Assembly (NCBI RefSeq): GCF_001049895.1
Contig: NZ_CVPE01000003.1
Coordinates: 62,001 to 126,000 of the forward strand
Length of the DNA: 64,000 nucleotides
Reading direction: 5' to 3'
Origin: Rubeoparvulum massiliense
Lineage (GTDB): Bacteria > Bacillota > Bacilli > Rubeoparvulales > Rubeoparvulaceae
This document shows, in pieces, positions 40,026-48,898 of this stretch. Within the stretch, counting starts at the first letter, position 1, and each line of letters starts with the position of its first letter. Below the pieces are notes generated by a model. The model made no database searches. It had not been told where the DNA came from and worked only from the letters and a program-made list of their open reading frames with translations. The translations under genes and the position numbers were made by a program.

Positions 40026-41093
40026 TTAATTATCCAGTTCAATGATCATCACTTGGTTCTGTCTGCGCTCTTCGGCTTTTTCTAATGCGAGCTGTAGCAG
40101 ACGTTCAATCAATTCGGAATAAGAGAGACCGGCTTTTTGGAAAAGCATGGGATACATACTCACTGGTGTAAAGCCAGGTAAAGTGTTCACTTCGTTAATA
40201 TAGAGTTGATCCTGCTCTTCATCCCAGAAGAAGTCAACGCGTGTTAATCCACTTAAATCAAGTGCTTTAAAGGCACGTTTGGCTAAGACTGCCATCTCAT
40301 CAGCCACGTGCTGAGGTATGGAGGCTGGAATATGAAGCTTCGTCGAGTTATCCTTATACTTCGCATCATAGTCATAAAAATCATTCGCTGAGACGATCTC
40401 TCCTACCACAGAGGTGATTAATTCATCATTTCCAAGAACACCAATCTCTACTTCCCGCCCACGAATAAATTCTTCCACAATAATTTTGAAATCAAAGCGA
40501 GCCGCAAAGTGAATGGCTTCGATTAACTCCTCTTGAGATTTTGCCTTGGAAATCCCTACACTGGAGCCGAGATTAGCTGGTTTCACAAACATGGGATAGG
40601 GGAACATTTGTTCAAGCTGTTGAACGATACTCGCTTGATCTTGCTTCCATTGTTTCCGTGTAAAGGAGAGAAATTTACCTTGGGGTAGACCATAGTAATC
40701 AAAAACCACTTTGGCCTGTACCTTATCCATCCCTACTGCAGACCCCATTACACCAGAACCGACATAGGGAATATCAGCTAGTTGTAGTAAGCCTTGCAAT
40801 GTTCCATCTTCACCATTGGGACCATGGATAACGGGAAAGACTACATCCAGTTGGTCATGGAGTAGGAAGGGTGAAGTAAGTTCAGCAGCCTGATTCAAAC
40901 GGAGCTGATTCACAGCTTCAATCTTACCGACTGGTTCACCCATGAACCATTGTCCTTGTAAATCCACATAGATGGGGTGAACTTCGTATTTGCTCCCATC
41001 AATAGCATTGATAATGGCCGTTGCCGTCCTTAATGACACCTCGTGCTCTGATGATTTGCCTCCATAGATGATACCTACATGCTGTTTTGTCAT
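40026..41093 (-). CDS. ddl: D-alanine--D-alanine ligase
   Basis: A 355-residue ATP-grasp enzyme making the D-Ala-D-Ala dipeptide for peptidoglycan. Visible motifs are GGKSSEHEVSLRTA (about residues 11-24), the glycine-rich HGPNGEDGTLQGLL, VKPANLGSSVGISKA, GREVEIGVLG and the metal-binding INEVNTLPGFT near residue 308. Length is normal. GGGAG lies upstream of ATG 41093. It faces murF rather than preceding it. Confidence 0.96.
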   Translation of the reverse strand: MTKQHVGIIYGGKSSEHEVSLRTATAIINAIDGSKYEVHPIYVDLQGQWFMGEPVGKIEAVNQLRLNQAAELTSPFLLHDQLDVVFPVIHGPNGEDGTLQGLLQLADIPYVGSGVMGSAVGMDKVQAKVVFDYYGLPQGKFLSFTRKQWKQDQASIVQQLEQMFPYPMFVKPANLGSSVGISKAKSQEELIEAIHFAARFDFKIIVEEFIRGREVEIGVLGNDELITSVVGEIVSANDFYDYDAKYKDNSTKLHIPASIPQHVADEMAVLAKRAFKALDLSGLTRVDFFWDEEQDQLYINEVNTLPGFTPVSMYPMLFQKAGLSYSELIERLLQLALEKAEERRQNQVMIIELDN

Positions 41094-41264
41094 GTTTCTC
41101 CCTGCCTTTTTATTTAAAAAATCTGCCTAGTCTATCTCTATGCTGCATTATCAATCGGGGATACGTAAGTACTATCATAGCATATCAAGAACATTTACCT
41201 AGAAACCACTTTTTACTTTCATTGAAGGATGGTCTGTTCCAACGAGAAGTAGCATAGGATGCTC

Positions 41265-41290
41265 CTAAGGACAACCTATGTAGTCCTTAG
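41265..41290. repeat. Inverted repeat upstream of yqeW
   Basis: Perfect 8-base arms CTAAGGAC (41265-41272) and GTCCTTAG (41283-41290), 22 nt before the yqeW ATG. A second pair, CATAGG and CCTATG, overlaps it. It could be a leader hairpin or an operator; no T run follows. Confidence 0.4.
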
Positions 41291-41311
41291 AATCGAATTG
41301 GAAGTGACGTC

Positions 41312-42238
41312 ATGATTAAATTATTGATCGTCCCCTTCTTCGTGGGCCTTGCCATCCTTCTCTTTGGTATTCAATTGATGAAGATCGGTCTACTCCAATG
41401 GGGATCTACCCATGTCAATCGTTGGTTACATCGCTTTACTCAATCGATTCCCCACAGTTTTGGAACCGGTTTGATCTCCACAATGATCCTTCAGAGCAGT
41501 AGCGCTGTTACCCTTCTCGCCATCGGGATGGTGGAAGGATCCTTATTAACCTTCCGACAAGCCTTTGGCATTGTGCTTGGAAGTAATATCGGCACGGTTA
41601 TTACTGCAGAATTAATGATTCTTCCCATGGACAGACTGGCACCTTGGCTCTTTCCCTTGGGTGGCCTCATCTGGATCCTTGGTAAAGGAAGGGGAAGACA
41701 ATTGGGATTAGTCCTCGGTGGCTTCTCCTGTATTCTGTTGGGGATGAGTGCGATCACGACCATTACGGAACCACTCCAGCAATTCCAATGGTATCAATGG
41801 ATGCTGCATCAACAGCATTCCATCTTGTTTGGGGTGCTGATTGGAACCATTCTCACTGCCATCATCCAAAGCAGTACAGCAACCACCTTAATCACCATGT
41901 CCTTCATGCAGGATGGCATGATCGCTCTTCCCTTTGCCATCGCCATTATCCTCGGGAGTAATATTGGTACCTGTGCCACCTCATTACTAGGTGCAATTGG
42001 CACCAGTCGCGTTGCCCAACGTGTAGCCTGGACCCATGTGATCCTCAATCTGTTAGGTGTGTTCCTCTTTTTACCCTTTATCCAGTTCTTTGTCATGCTT
42101 GTGATTAACATCACAGCGGATCCTAGCGCACAAATCGCTCACACCCAAACCATATTTAATGTGGTCTGCTCGATGTTGGCTTTACCATTCGCTGAGCCCT
42201 TTATTCGAATGATGGAACGGTTAGTGCCAGATTATTGA
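41312..42238 (+). CDS. yqeW: Na+/phosphate cotransporter-like protein YqeW
   Basis: A 308-residue membrane protein with two inverted PF02690 repeats, each with a QSS motif (ILQSSSAV near residue 61, IIQSSTAT near residue 187) and a GSNIGT motif (near residues 90 and 211). This is the core of the NptA/SLC34 sodium-phosphate family, without the C-terminal PhoU-like part, as in B. subtilis YqeW. Phosphate as substrate is inferred from the family. The Shine-Dalgarno is weak. Its stop codon overlaps the 3' end of the convergent deoC gene by 7 nt. Confidence 0.88.
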   Translation: MIKLLIVPFFVGLAILLFGIQLMKIGLLQWGSTHVNRWLHRFTQSIPHSFGTGLISTMILQSSSAVTLLAIGMVEGSLLTFRQAFGIVLGSNIGTVITAELMILPMDRLAPWLFPLGGLIWILGKGRGRQLGLVLGGFSCILLGMSAITTITEPLQQFQWYQWMLHQQHSILFGVLIGTILTAIIQSSTATTLITMSFMQDGMIALPFAIAIILGSNIGTCATSLLGAIGTSRVAQRVAWTHVILNLLGVFLFLPFIQFFVMLVINITADPSAQIAHTQTIFNVVCSMLALPFAEPFIRMMERLVPDY

Positions 42239-42891
42239 CCCTTTACAATGGCGATACCTGCACTTGCCCCGATCCGTGTTGCACCTGCTGTAATCATCCC
42301 TTGAGCATCGGCGCATGTACGTACACCGCCTGATGCTTTTACGCCCATTTCACTTCCTACGGTATTGCGCATTAATTTTACATCTTCAATGGTTGCACCA
42401 CCGTAGCCAAAGCCAGTGGATGTTTTGACAAAATCAGCACCTGCTTCTTTACTAAATTGGCAAGCAAGTACCTTCTCTTCATCTGTTAGAGCGCCGGTCT
42501 CAATGATCACCTTGGTCAATGCTTTTCCTTTAGCTGCTTGCACCACTGCAGCAATATCTTCCTTGACCAATGCATACTCGCCAGATTTTAAAGCGCCAAT
42601 ATTGATCACCATATCGACTTCGGTAGCACCATTTTGAATGGCATCCTCGGTCTCCTTCACCTTGATCGCTGTTGTGGTAGCACCAAGGGGGAAGCCAATC
42701 ACGGTACAGACTTTCACATCTGCTCCTTCTAGCAAGCGGGCACAGAAGGGCACCCAAGTAGGATTCACACAGACAGAAGCAAAGTGATACTCCTTTGCTT
42801 CTTCACATAACTTCGTAATATCCGCTTTCGTTGCTGTAGGCTTTAATAGGGTATGGTCAATGTAGCGGGCAATCTCTTCCCGTTGAATCAC
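42232..42891 (-). CDS. deoC: Deoxyribose-phosphate aldolase
   Basis: A 219-residue class I aldolase splitting 2-deoxyribose-5-phosphate into glyceraldehyde-3-phosphate and acetaldehyde in nucleoside catabolism. Markers are [16 protein letters not shown] at the N-terminus, [16 protein letters not shown], the Schiff-base lysine in [10 protein letters not shown] (near residue 151) and GVKASGGVR. It ends inside the 3' end of yqeW (7-nt overlap). Its acetaldehyde product could be handled by an alcohol dehydrogenase such as the one at 2.9-4.1 kb; that link is speculative. Confidence 0.95.
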   Translation of the reverse strand: MIQREEIARYIDHTLLKPTATKADITKLCEEAKEYHFASVCVNPTWVPFCARLLEGADVKVCTVIGFPLGATTTAIKVKETEDAIQNGATEVDMVINIGALKSGEYALVKEDIAAVVQAAKGKALTKVIIETGALTDEEKVLACQFSKEAGADFVKTSTGFGYGGATIEDVKLMRNTVGSEMGVKASGGVRTCADAQGMITAGATRIGASAGIAIVKGQ

Positions 42892-43011
42892 ATGGATCGC
42901 TCCCTTCAGATTTTAGGTTCTTTCTTATCATTGCCATTTGATCATACGCTTTCTCATATTTCTTAGCAACCACCGGTTTATTTTCGTAGCATTACTAAGT
43001 GAATATCATAT

Positions 43012-43047
43012 GAAAAAGCACAGGTAAGGAGAGGCTCACCTGTGCTT
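43012..43047 (-). terminator. Terminator of respiratory operon 1
   Basis: Stem AAGCACAGGT (43016-43025) / ACCTGTGCTT (43038-43047), followed on the minus strand by TTTCATATG after the stem's own TT. It ends the 46.8-43.1 kb operon before deoC. Confidence 0.8.
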
Positions 43048-43123
43048 GGCTTCAATCTATTTTATGGGGGAGTTGAAGCAAATAATCTGAACATCTTCTT
43101 GAAACGTCCTTATCTTATCATCC

Positions 43124-44014
43124 TTAGATAATGGTAACTGCAATTGCAGCAGCAAGGATGAGATAACGTAAGATAAAACCTCCAGCAAGTACGAACAGTT
43201 CAATCAACATGGTCATTGCTGAACCAGATGCAGATGCTGCACCACCTGCAGAAATTTCTACACTCTCCTTACGATGCTTCATCAATTCCATTCCTTCCAC
43301 AGCAAGTGGGATGATTAAACCGACAATCATCAGTCCACCCCAGAAGAGCATGCTGAATTCACCAGAGAGTAAGGAACGAACTGATTCACTAGCCACGGTG
43401 CTTACAGAGCTTGTGATGTAGAACATGGTGAAGAGAAGCAGAATTTCAATAGCGATAAGCCAGAAGTGAATTCTCTTCATCTGAACCGTTCCATTCATCG
43501 CAGTACGATCCATGAGCAAGCCAGTAAAGACGGTAATCGCCATCCCAGTGGAAGCTGCAGAGACTGCGAAGAGAATGGGTAGAATTGAAGTGTTCCAGAG
43601 CGGTACTGTGTTCACAACACCGATTAGGAAGCCGGTATACATAGCCGTCCCTACAGCGAAGGCAACACCGATGTATTCAAGCCATGCAGGAATCGCTTTT
43701 TTAAGAAAATTGAGAAGTGCAACAAAAAATGTAATCATGATGAAAACCGATAGTATGGCAGTACCAATGGTCATCATCGAACCCCAGTTTACAAAGAGGT
43801 AAATAAACCGTAAGGGATGTTTCAATCCTGCTTCAGCATCTACGATGAGGAGCAGCAAGCCGATGGCTAATAAGACGGGAGCTAAATAACGACCTGCTGT
43901 CACCAATGCTTTCTTTTCTGGATATTTACGACTCACATAGAATGCAGTTACGAATGCTCCTGCACTCAAACCTGCTAAAAACAGATAGATTGCAATCATT
44001 GTTCCCCAAGCCAT
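43124..44014 (-). CDS. NrfD/PsrC-type quinol-interacting membrane subunit, operon 1
   Basis: A 296-residue integral membrane protein with eight predicted helices (NrfD/PsrC, PF03916-like). It anchors the molybdoenzyme complex and exchanges electrons with the menaquinone pool. A conserved acidic motif LLLIVDAEAGLKHPLRF follows the second helix, and LPILFAVSAASTGMA lies midway. The ATG at 44014 is preferred to a GTG at 44023 because GAGGTGA sits between them as ribosome-binding site. It is 5 nt after the ferredoxin subunit gene. It looks closely related over its whole length to the copy at 48.0-48.9 kb. Confidence 0.9.
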   Translation of the reverse strand: MAWGTMIAIYLFLAGLSAGAFVTAFYVSRKYPEKKALVTAGRYLAPVLLAIGLLLLIVDAEAGLKHPLRFIYLFVNWGSMMTIGTAILSVFIMITFFVALLNFLKKAIPAWLEYIGVAFAVGTAMYTGFLIGVVNTVPLWNTSILPILFAVSAASTGMAITVFTGLLMDRTAMNGTVQMKRIHFWLIAIEILLLFTMFYITSSVSTVASESVRSLLSGEFSMLFWGGLMIVGLIIPLAVEGMELMKHRKESVEISAGGAASASGSAMTMLIELFVLAGGFILRYLILAAAIAVTII

Positions 44015-44019
44015 CTTGC

Positions 44020-44559
44020 TCACCTCACATAGAAAATTTTTGGTTTCGTACCTAAGTCAGGACGTAATTGTTGGGCTTTCTTTTCAACAATTGCTTTGGA
44101 AATATCACTATTTGGATCATCCAAGTCGCCGAAAATACGAGCACTGCCAATACAGGTTTCTACACAAGCAGGTTGCCAGCCAGCAGTTACTGCTTCATAG
44201 CAGAAGCGACATTTTTCTACGACACCGGTCTCTTCATTAACCACACGGGCATCGTAAGGGCATGCTACCATGCAGTACTTACAGCCAATGCATTTTTCAT
44301 GATCTACGAGAACCATACCTTCTTCTGTATAGTAGGAAGCACCAGTTGGACACACATTGACACAAGGTGCATCTTCACAGTGCTGACATTGTACTGGGAA
44401 GATTTGCAAGGATACATTCGGATAAGTACCTGTTTCTTTTTCATAGAACTTGATAAAAGATTCAGATGGCGGAAGACTATTAGTCATTTGACAGTCTACC
44501 CGGCATGCAAAGCACCCAACACATTGGGACACATCGATTAACATTCCATAGCGTGGCAT
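44020..44559 (-). CDS. Four-cluster ferredoxin subunit (PsrB/DmsB-like), operon 1
   Basis: A 179-residue electron-transfer subunit with four cysteine groups for [4Fe-4S] clusters: CVGCFACRVDC, CQHCEDAPCVNVCP, CIGCKYCMVACP and CRFCYEAV with a later CVETC. It relays electrons between the membrane subunit and the molybdenum subunit. No signal peptide is present, as expected for a subunit co-exported with its Tat-signal partner. It begins directly after the stop codon of the catalytic subunit gene. The partner in operon 2 has the same length and all cysteines in the same places. Confidence 0.93.
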   Translation of the reverse strand: MPRYGMLIDVSQCVGCFACRVDCQMTNSLPPSESFIKFYEKETGTYPNVSLQIFPVQCQHCEDAPCVNVCPTGASYYTEEGMVLVDHEKCIGCKYCMVACPYDARVVNEETGVVEKCRFCYEAVTAGWQPACVETCIGSARIFGDLDDPNSDISKAIVEKKAQQLRPDLGTKPKIFYVR

Positions 44560-46761
44560 CTATGCTCCCACCTTTCTGATTCGGACGATGGCTTCTTGAC
44601 ACATAACGCCACCACCGGTAGGCTCTGTATCATGTTTCGCATGGTCATTGTAGCTAAAGCCTACACCATTCGCGATTGTCAGTCCTTTAGAGAAGCTACC
44701 ATAACCAGATGGAATGAAGACTGCTTCAGGATGGAGCCGTTCAGTTACCTTAACCCTTACTTGGCTCTTCGCTAAGTCTGATTCCACTTCAACCATGTCG
44801 CCATCCTTGATCCCTAAGGCTTTCGCCCGTTCTGCATTGATCCAAAGTCGCTCTAAGTCATAATCCTTCGTAATCTGCATCAAAGACTCAAGGTTTGCTG
44901 TGGAACTATGGGAGTGAATGCTCTGTTTACCGGTAATTAAGCGGAAGGAATTCTCATCAGGCATGGTCTTTGGTGGATACCATTGGGGAACAGCATTAAA
45001 GCCTGCTTCCTCATACGCCTTGCTATAGAATTCGATCTTGCCCGATTCCGTTTTTAATTTCGGCATCTTACCCATTTCTGCTTTATTATCTTCAAACGTA
45101 ATGGTACCTTGCTCACGCAATTCTGCCATGGTGATACCTAAAGGAGCAATATTGGCTTCATTCAATTCTTCCAAGGTGAAGTTGAAGTATTGACCTAAGC
45201 CCATGGCATTGGCAAGACCTACCACAATTTCATCGAAGGGCTTACATTCTGGATGAACGATATCAATGGCTTTTTGCCGTAAGTATACAGCACCCTTCTT
45301 ACCGCTTAGGGCACCAACCAGTTCATCACGTTCTAGATAGCTCACTTCTGGTAATACATAGTGAGCCAGCTCAGCTGTTTCGGAGAGCTGAATATCGCAG
45401 ACAACCAGTAGTTCAATCTCTTTTAATGCATCAATCCACACGGCTGGGTCTGGGAAGTTACGAACGGGGTTAATATGATTAACCAGATAAGCTTTTACAG
45501 TACCATCTTTTACACCGTCAGGAACTGCCTGTGGCATTCCTTTACCAGGAGAAACCAGTGGATATCTGCCTGCTTCACCTGCACCGTCAAAACGTTTACC
45601 CTTTGCCTTTGGTGGTTTTGGATGCTTGGTTTCATCGAGGGAGCCTAGCTTTGGTTTTGCACCAAAGTAGCTACCACCATCTTGCTGAATATTGCCTAGT
45701 AAAGCGTTATAGAGCGATACTGCACGGGCTGTCTCAGTGCTATTAATATAAGCGCAACCAAAGGCTCCGCGCCATGAAGTATCTACTACAGCTTTAGGCT
45801 TCGCTTTTGCCATGTCATGGGCAATCTCGATGATCTTCTCAGCAGGGATTCCTGTAATCTCAGCAGCCCACTCAGGAGTATACTTGGTTAATTCTTTCGC
45901 ATATTCTTCAAAGCCCACACTATTTTCTACCACAAAGTCCTTGTCATATAGGTCTTCTTTTACGAGGACATGGGATAATGCAAGCACGAATGCCAGGTCC
46001 GTACCAGGACGGATAGAAAGCCATTCAGACGCGAAAGGTGCCGTGTTATTTAAGCGAGGGTCCACCAACACAATCTTCGCACCATTCTGTTTTGCCTTCA
46101 CAAGGTTTTGTAAGTGTCCTGGACGAATCCCATCACCATAACTACGACCGATGAACAGTACATACTTCGCTTTGGCAACATCAGAGCTTGGTGTACTACC
46201 TACGGTCCATTCATAGCCAATGTCACGAGAGAGGTTACAGGACGCACTGTGAGCAGAATAGTTAGGTGAACCAATGGCATCAAGGAAACGTTTTGAGTAG
46301 AAGGTATTGGTGGTCTTTGGATTCTCTGAATAAACCACGGATTCGCCACCATACTTCTTCACAATCTCATTCAGTTTCGTTCCAATCTCTTCATAAGCTT
46401 GTTCCCAGCTAATCGGTTCAAAATCTCCATTTTCATTCTTCTTCAAAGGTTGTGTTAAACGATCTGGTGAATAAGGCCAAGTTGCTGCCCCATGTCCCCT
46501 TGCACATAATTTCCCTTTACTGTAGGAATGGTTTTCTTGTCCAGAAAGACGATACACACGTCCATTTTTACTAAAGAGACGGATACCGCATTTACTAGTA
46601 CAACCATTACAAGTGGTTGGGGTGATAACTGTTGGAGCTTCTTCACCTTCTGCTTTCAATTGTGACCATTCATGAAAGCCAACCGTACCTGTTGCAACAA
46701 CGGCTGTTGTTGCAGCTGATGTCTTTAGAAACGTACGGCGTGAAATCTTATGTTCTAACAT
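44560..46761 (-). CDS. Molybdopterin oxidoreductase catalytic subunit (PsrA/PhsA-like), operon 1
   Basis: A 733-residue bis-MGD molybdoenzyme with a Tat signal (ISRRTFLKTSAA near residues 6-17), so it works outside the membrane. A [4Fe-4S] site follows: CNGCTSKC with the fourth Cys in KLCARGHG. Cys175 (SASCNLSRD) is at the position of the Mo-ligating cysteine of polysulfide and thiosulfate reductases. The C-terminal MGD-binding domain starts about residue 615. Size, motifs and the B and C partners suggest a polysulfide-, thiosulfate- or similar reductase; the true acceptor is not readable. Upstream lie a Crp/Fnr-like site and G-rich leader sequences. It is first in a three-gene operon. Confidence 0.9.
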   Translation of the reverse strand: MLEHKISRRTFLKTSAATTAVVATGTVGFHEWSQLKAEGEEAPTVITPTTCNGCTSKCGIRLFSKNGRVYRLSGQENHSYSKGKLCARGHGAATWPYSPDRLTQPLKKNENGDFEPISWEQAYEEIGTKLNEIVKKYGGESVVYSENPKTTNTFYSKRFLDAIGSPNYSAHSASCNLSRDIGYEWTVGSTPSSDVAKAKYVLFIGRSYGDGIRPGHLQNLVKAKQNGAKIVLVDPRLNNTAPFASEWLSIRPGTDLAFVLALSHVLVKEDLYDKDFVVENSVGFEEYAKELTKYTPEWAAEITGIPAEKIIEIAHDMAKAKPKAVVDTSWRGAFGCAYINSTETARAVSLYNALLGNIQQDGGSYFGAKPKLGSLDETKHPKPPKAKGKRFDGAGEAGRYPLVSPGKGMPQAVPDGVKDGTVKAYLVNHINPVRNFPDPAVWIDALKEIELLVVCDIQLSETAELAHYVLPEVSYLERDELVGALSGKKGAVYLRQKAIDIVHPECKPFDEIVVGLANAMGLGQYFNFTLEELNEANIAPLGITMAELREQGTITFEDNKAEMGKMPKLKTESGKIEFYSKAYEEAGFNAVPQWYPPKTMPDENSFRLITGKQSIHSHSSTANLESLMQITKDYDLERLWINAERAKALGIKDGDMVEVESDLAKSQVRVKVTERLHPEAVFIPSGYGSFSKGLTIANGVGFSYNDHAKHDTEPTGGGVMCQEAIVRIRKVGA

Positions 46762-46794
46762 TTACTTGTCCCTCCCTTGCGTTCGACAAATTTT

Positions 46795-46810
46795 CGTGAA
46801 TTTTTTCACA
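46795..46810. promoter_or_regulatory. Crp/Fnr-family binding site candidate
   Basis: CGTGA-N6-TCACA on the plus strand (equally TGTGA-N6-TCACG on the minus strand), 9 of 10 positions of the TGTGA-N6-TCACA consensus. It is centred about 41 nt upstream of the start codon of the operon 1 catalytic subunit. Fnr-type control fits an anaerobic reductase; whether it would activate or repress from this position is unclear. Confidence 0.5.
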
Positions 46811-47050
46811 CTTTTGCCACTTTCAATTCCTCATGAGCGATAAAATTACCCCTCCTCGTAACCCCCTTGCTAACCCATAACATTTTTCAAATTTCGATGA
46901 GGTAGATAGTGGAACTCCTCCCTCACTAATAAGTGTAGCGTAATATTTCTATCTTAGGGTTGAACTCTTTTCGACCAAGAATAGACTTTGAATAGTATTT
47001 TACCCTCATCGTTTGTTACTTGTTCATATGTCGTTCATATTCAATTGGTA

Positions 47051-47082
47051 CTATAAGTAACTCCAATAGCAGCTATAAGTAA
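47051..47082. repeat. Direct repeat with 22-nt period
   Basis: CTATAAGTAA occurs at 47051-47060 and again at 47073-47082, about two helical turns apart, between torD and operon 1. It could be paired regulator sites; nothing more can be said. Confidence 0.4.
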
Positions 47083-47128
47083 GCACAATAAAGCATTTTA
47101 ACTATTGGAAGCTAACTAGAATAATTAT

Positions 47129-47170
47129 AAAGCAAAGGACCTAGGTGGTTTTCCCTAGGTCCTTTGCTTT
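47129..47170 (-). terminator. Strong hairpin at the end of torD
   Basis: Perfect 17-base stem (47129-47145 with 47154-47170), overlapping the torD stop codon. An AT-rich but not T-only tail follows on the minus strand. It isolates torD from operon 1. Confidence 0.75.
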
Positions 47171-47789
47171 ACCGAAACTGCTTCTCTTTTTTGGTAATTT
47201 CCATTAATAATTGGACCACATCTTGATAAATTGACGGAGCTTTTACCTCTTTCATCTTCTCATGAAAGTCAGGAAGCCAATCGAGGTGATCCTGTAAAAA
47301 TTCACTCACCATCTGATCGGTCCCCTCCGTCATGAGGAAGCCTAAAAATTCTAGAATTAAGGTGAGATGGTCAGGAATTCCTTGATATTCATCAGGAATC
47401 TCCAAATGGCTCTGTTCAAATAAGTATTTCATATGAAGTGCTGGATCACCATAGAGATAGCCCTTTTGATTCACCAGCATTACCTCAGCTTCAGGATCTG
47501 TCGTCCATTCTTTGTAGATTGATTCAATGGGCTGTGCAGATGGATGATAAATTCCAGAAAAGGCATGAATATATTCCGATCTAAAGGATGAATAATCCTT
47601 AATATACTCACTTAAGTTCAGCGAATACTCTCCATACCCAGCATGGGAAAAAAGTCTTCGTAGTTCTTCATCCACCTCCCCACTCTTCATCTGTTGCACA
47701 AATTCTTCTTCAGGTAATTTAAACATCTCAGCAAAGATAAGAATCACTTCACTTGCTGCTTCTTTGCGTTGATCCATATTATTCTCCAT
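47169..47789 (-). CDS. TorD/DmsD-family molybdoenzyme chaperone
   Basis: A 206-residue all-helical chaperone that binds Tat signal peptides of molybdoenzymes and holds them until cofactor insertion. Family landmarks are AQPIESIYKEW (about residues 82-92), YLYGDPALHMKYLFE (about 111-125) and PDHLTLILEFLGFL (about 139-152). AGGAGG is 7 nt upstream of the ATG. It is a single-gene unit between two paralogous molybdoenzyme operons, with hairpins on both sides, so it can serve both catalytic subunits, whose signal peptides are nearly alike. Confidence 0.92.
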   Translation of the reverse strand: MENNMDQRKEAASEVILIFAEMFKLPEEEFVQQMKSGEVDEELRRLFSHAGYGEYSLNLSEYIKDYSSFRSEYIHAFSGIYHPSAQPIESIYKEWTTDPEAEVMLVNQKGYLYGDPALHMKYLFEQSHLEIPDEYQGIPDHLTLILEFLGFLMTEGTDQMVSEFLQDHLDWLPDFHEKMKEVKAPSIYQDVVQLLMEITKKEKQFR

Positions 47790-47934
47790 TCATCTTCCTC
47801 CTTCCAAGATTCCAACGACATCGGTTTTTCTAATGGGATGTCTATTCAATATTGTACCTTGTCTACTAGAATTATCCCTGTGGTATTAAAGCTCCTTTAT
47901 GACGAAATGATGAAGTGATTTTCATGCTATCTAG

Positions 47935-47972
47935 ACAAAACAACCTACGCTCCTAGGGAGACGTAGGTTGTC
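47935..47972 (-). terminator. Terminator of respiratory operon 2
   Basis: Stem CAACCTACG (47941-47949) / CGTAGGTTG (47962-47970), followed on the minus strand by TTTTGTCT. It ends the 51.6-48.0 kb operon. Confidence 0.85.
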
Positions 47973-48011
47973 TAATCCTTCAACACATACCCAAATCATG
48001 CTTCAAGGTGC

Positions 48012-48893
48012 TTAAATAATGGTGACTGCAATGGCAGCTGCGAGAACGAGATAACGGAGAAGGAAACCCCCTACGAGCACAGCTACCTCTGCGATGACGG
48101 TGGAGCCAATACTTACACTACCATCAGCAGCAACAGAAGCTTTCTCTTTACCGCCTTTAAATAATTCCATGCCTTCCATAAGTGTAGGAAGAACGAGTCC
48201 TACTAAGACCAAGCCCACCCAGAAGAGCATCGCCCATTCACCTGTAACAAGAGCTTGAACGGATAATCCTGCCTCAACACTCACAGAATTCGTAATATAG
48301 AGCATGGTGAATAAAAGAATCAATTCAATAATCATCAGGCTGAAGTGAATCTTCTTCATACCGAATACCTTGTGTAAATCTTCCTTATTCACAAAAGTAG
48401 TTACTACCAAGGTGATAGCCATCCCTGTGGATGCTGCAGATACAACAAAGAGGATTGGTAGAATTGAAGTGTTCCACAATGGAGCAGTGTTAACTACCCC
48501 AATTAAGAACCCTGTGTAAATGGCTGTGCCTGTGGCGAAGACAACACCAAGCACCTTTAACCATTCTGGTACAGCCTTCTTCAGCCACGTGAATAGGGCA
48601 ACAAAGAATGAAATAATGATAAAGATCGATAGAATAATTGTTCCAATCGTCATCATGGAGCCGAGATTGGAGAAGAGATAGAAGAAACGTAAGGGATGAT
48701 GAAGCCCTGCCTCCGCGTCCACAATGAGTAGTAGTAGACCAATGGCTAAAAGTATAGGTGCCAGGATATAGCCTACTGTTTGCAATGTTTTCGCTTCAGG
48801 CATCTTTTTCCCTACATAGTAAGCAGTAACAAAGGCCCCTGCGCTTAAGCCAGCTAAAAATAGATACCATGCAATAATTGCTCCCCATGCCAT
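48012..48893 (-). CDS. NrfD/PsrC-type quinol-interacting membrane subunit, operon 2
   Basis: A 293-residue NrfD-type protein with eight predicted helices, paralogue of the operon 1 subunit. It shares MAWG at the start, LLLIVDAEAGLHHPLRFFYL, NTSILPILFVVSAASTGMA and the C-terminal LRYLVLAAAIAVTII. Role as for the family: menaquinone-side electron exchange. The ATG at 48893 is chosen over a GTG at 48902, because GAGGTGA lies between them. The clearest differences from operon 1 are in the loop after helix five (KEDLHKVF against TAMNGTVQ) and in the charged region before the last helix. Confidence 0.9.
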   Translation of the reverse strand: MAWGAIIAWYLFLAGLSAGAFVTAYYVGKKMPEAKTLQTVGYILAPILLAIGLLLLIVDAEAGLHHPLRFFYLFSNLGSMMTIGTIILSIFIIISFFVALFTWLKKAVPEWLKVLGVVFATGTAIYTGFLIGVVNTAPLWNTSILPILFVVSAASTGMAITLVVTTFVNKEDLHKVFGMKKIHFSLMIIELILLFTMLYITNSVSVEAGLSVQALVTGEWAMLFWVGLVLVGLVLPTLMEGMELFKGGKEKASVAADGSVSIGSTVIAEVAVLVGGFLLRYLVLAAAIAVTII

Positions 48894-48898
48894 GGTGC

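Larger units (their letters stand above)
46762..47168. other. Leader/intergenic region upstream of operon 1
   Basis: About 400 nt without a normal gene. It contains a Crp/Fnr-like palindrome (46795-46810), several G-rich Shine-Dalgarno-like strings on the minus strand (near 46770-46780, 46849-46859, 46917-46925), an 11-codon reading frame after the strongest of these that would begin with ATC (46841-46806), and a direct repeat CTATAAGTAA at 47051-47060 and 47073-47082. The torD terminator hairpin is at its right end. No riboswitch was recognised. Confidence 0.5.

Noticed and set aside
46762-47168. Moco riboswitch before the molybdoenzyme operon
   Set aside because: No recognisable fold by eye; only a covariance-model search could settle it.
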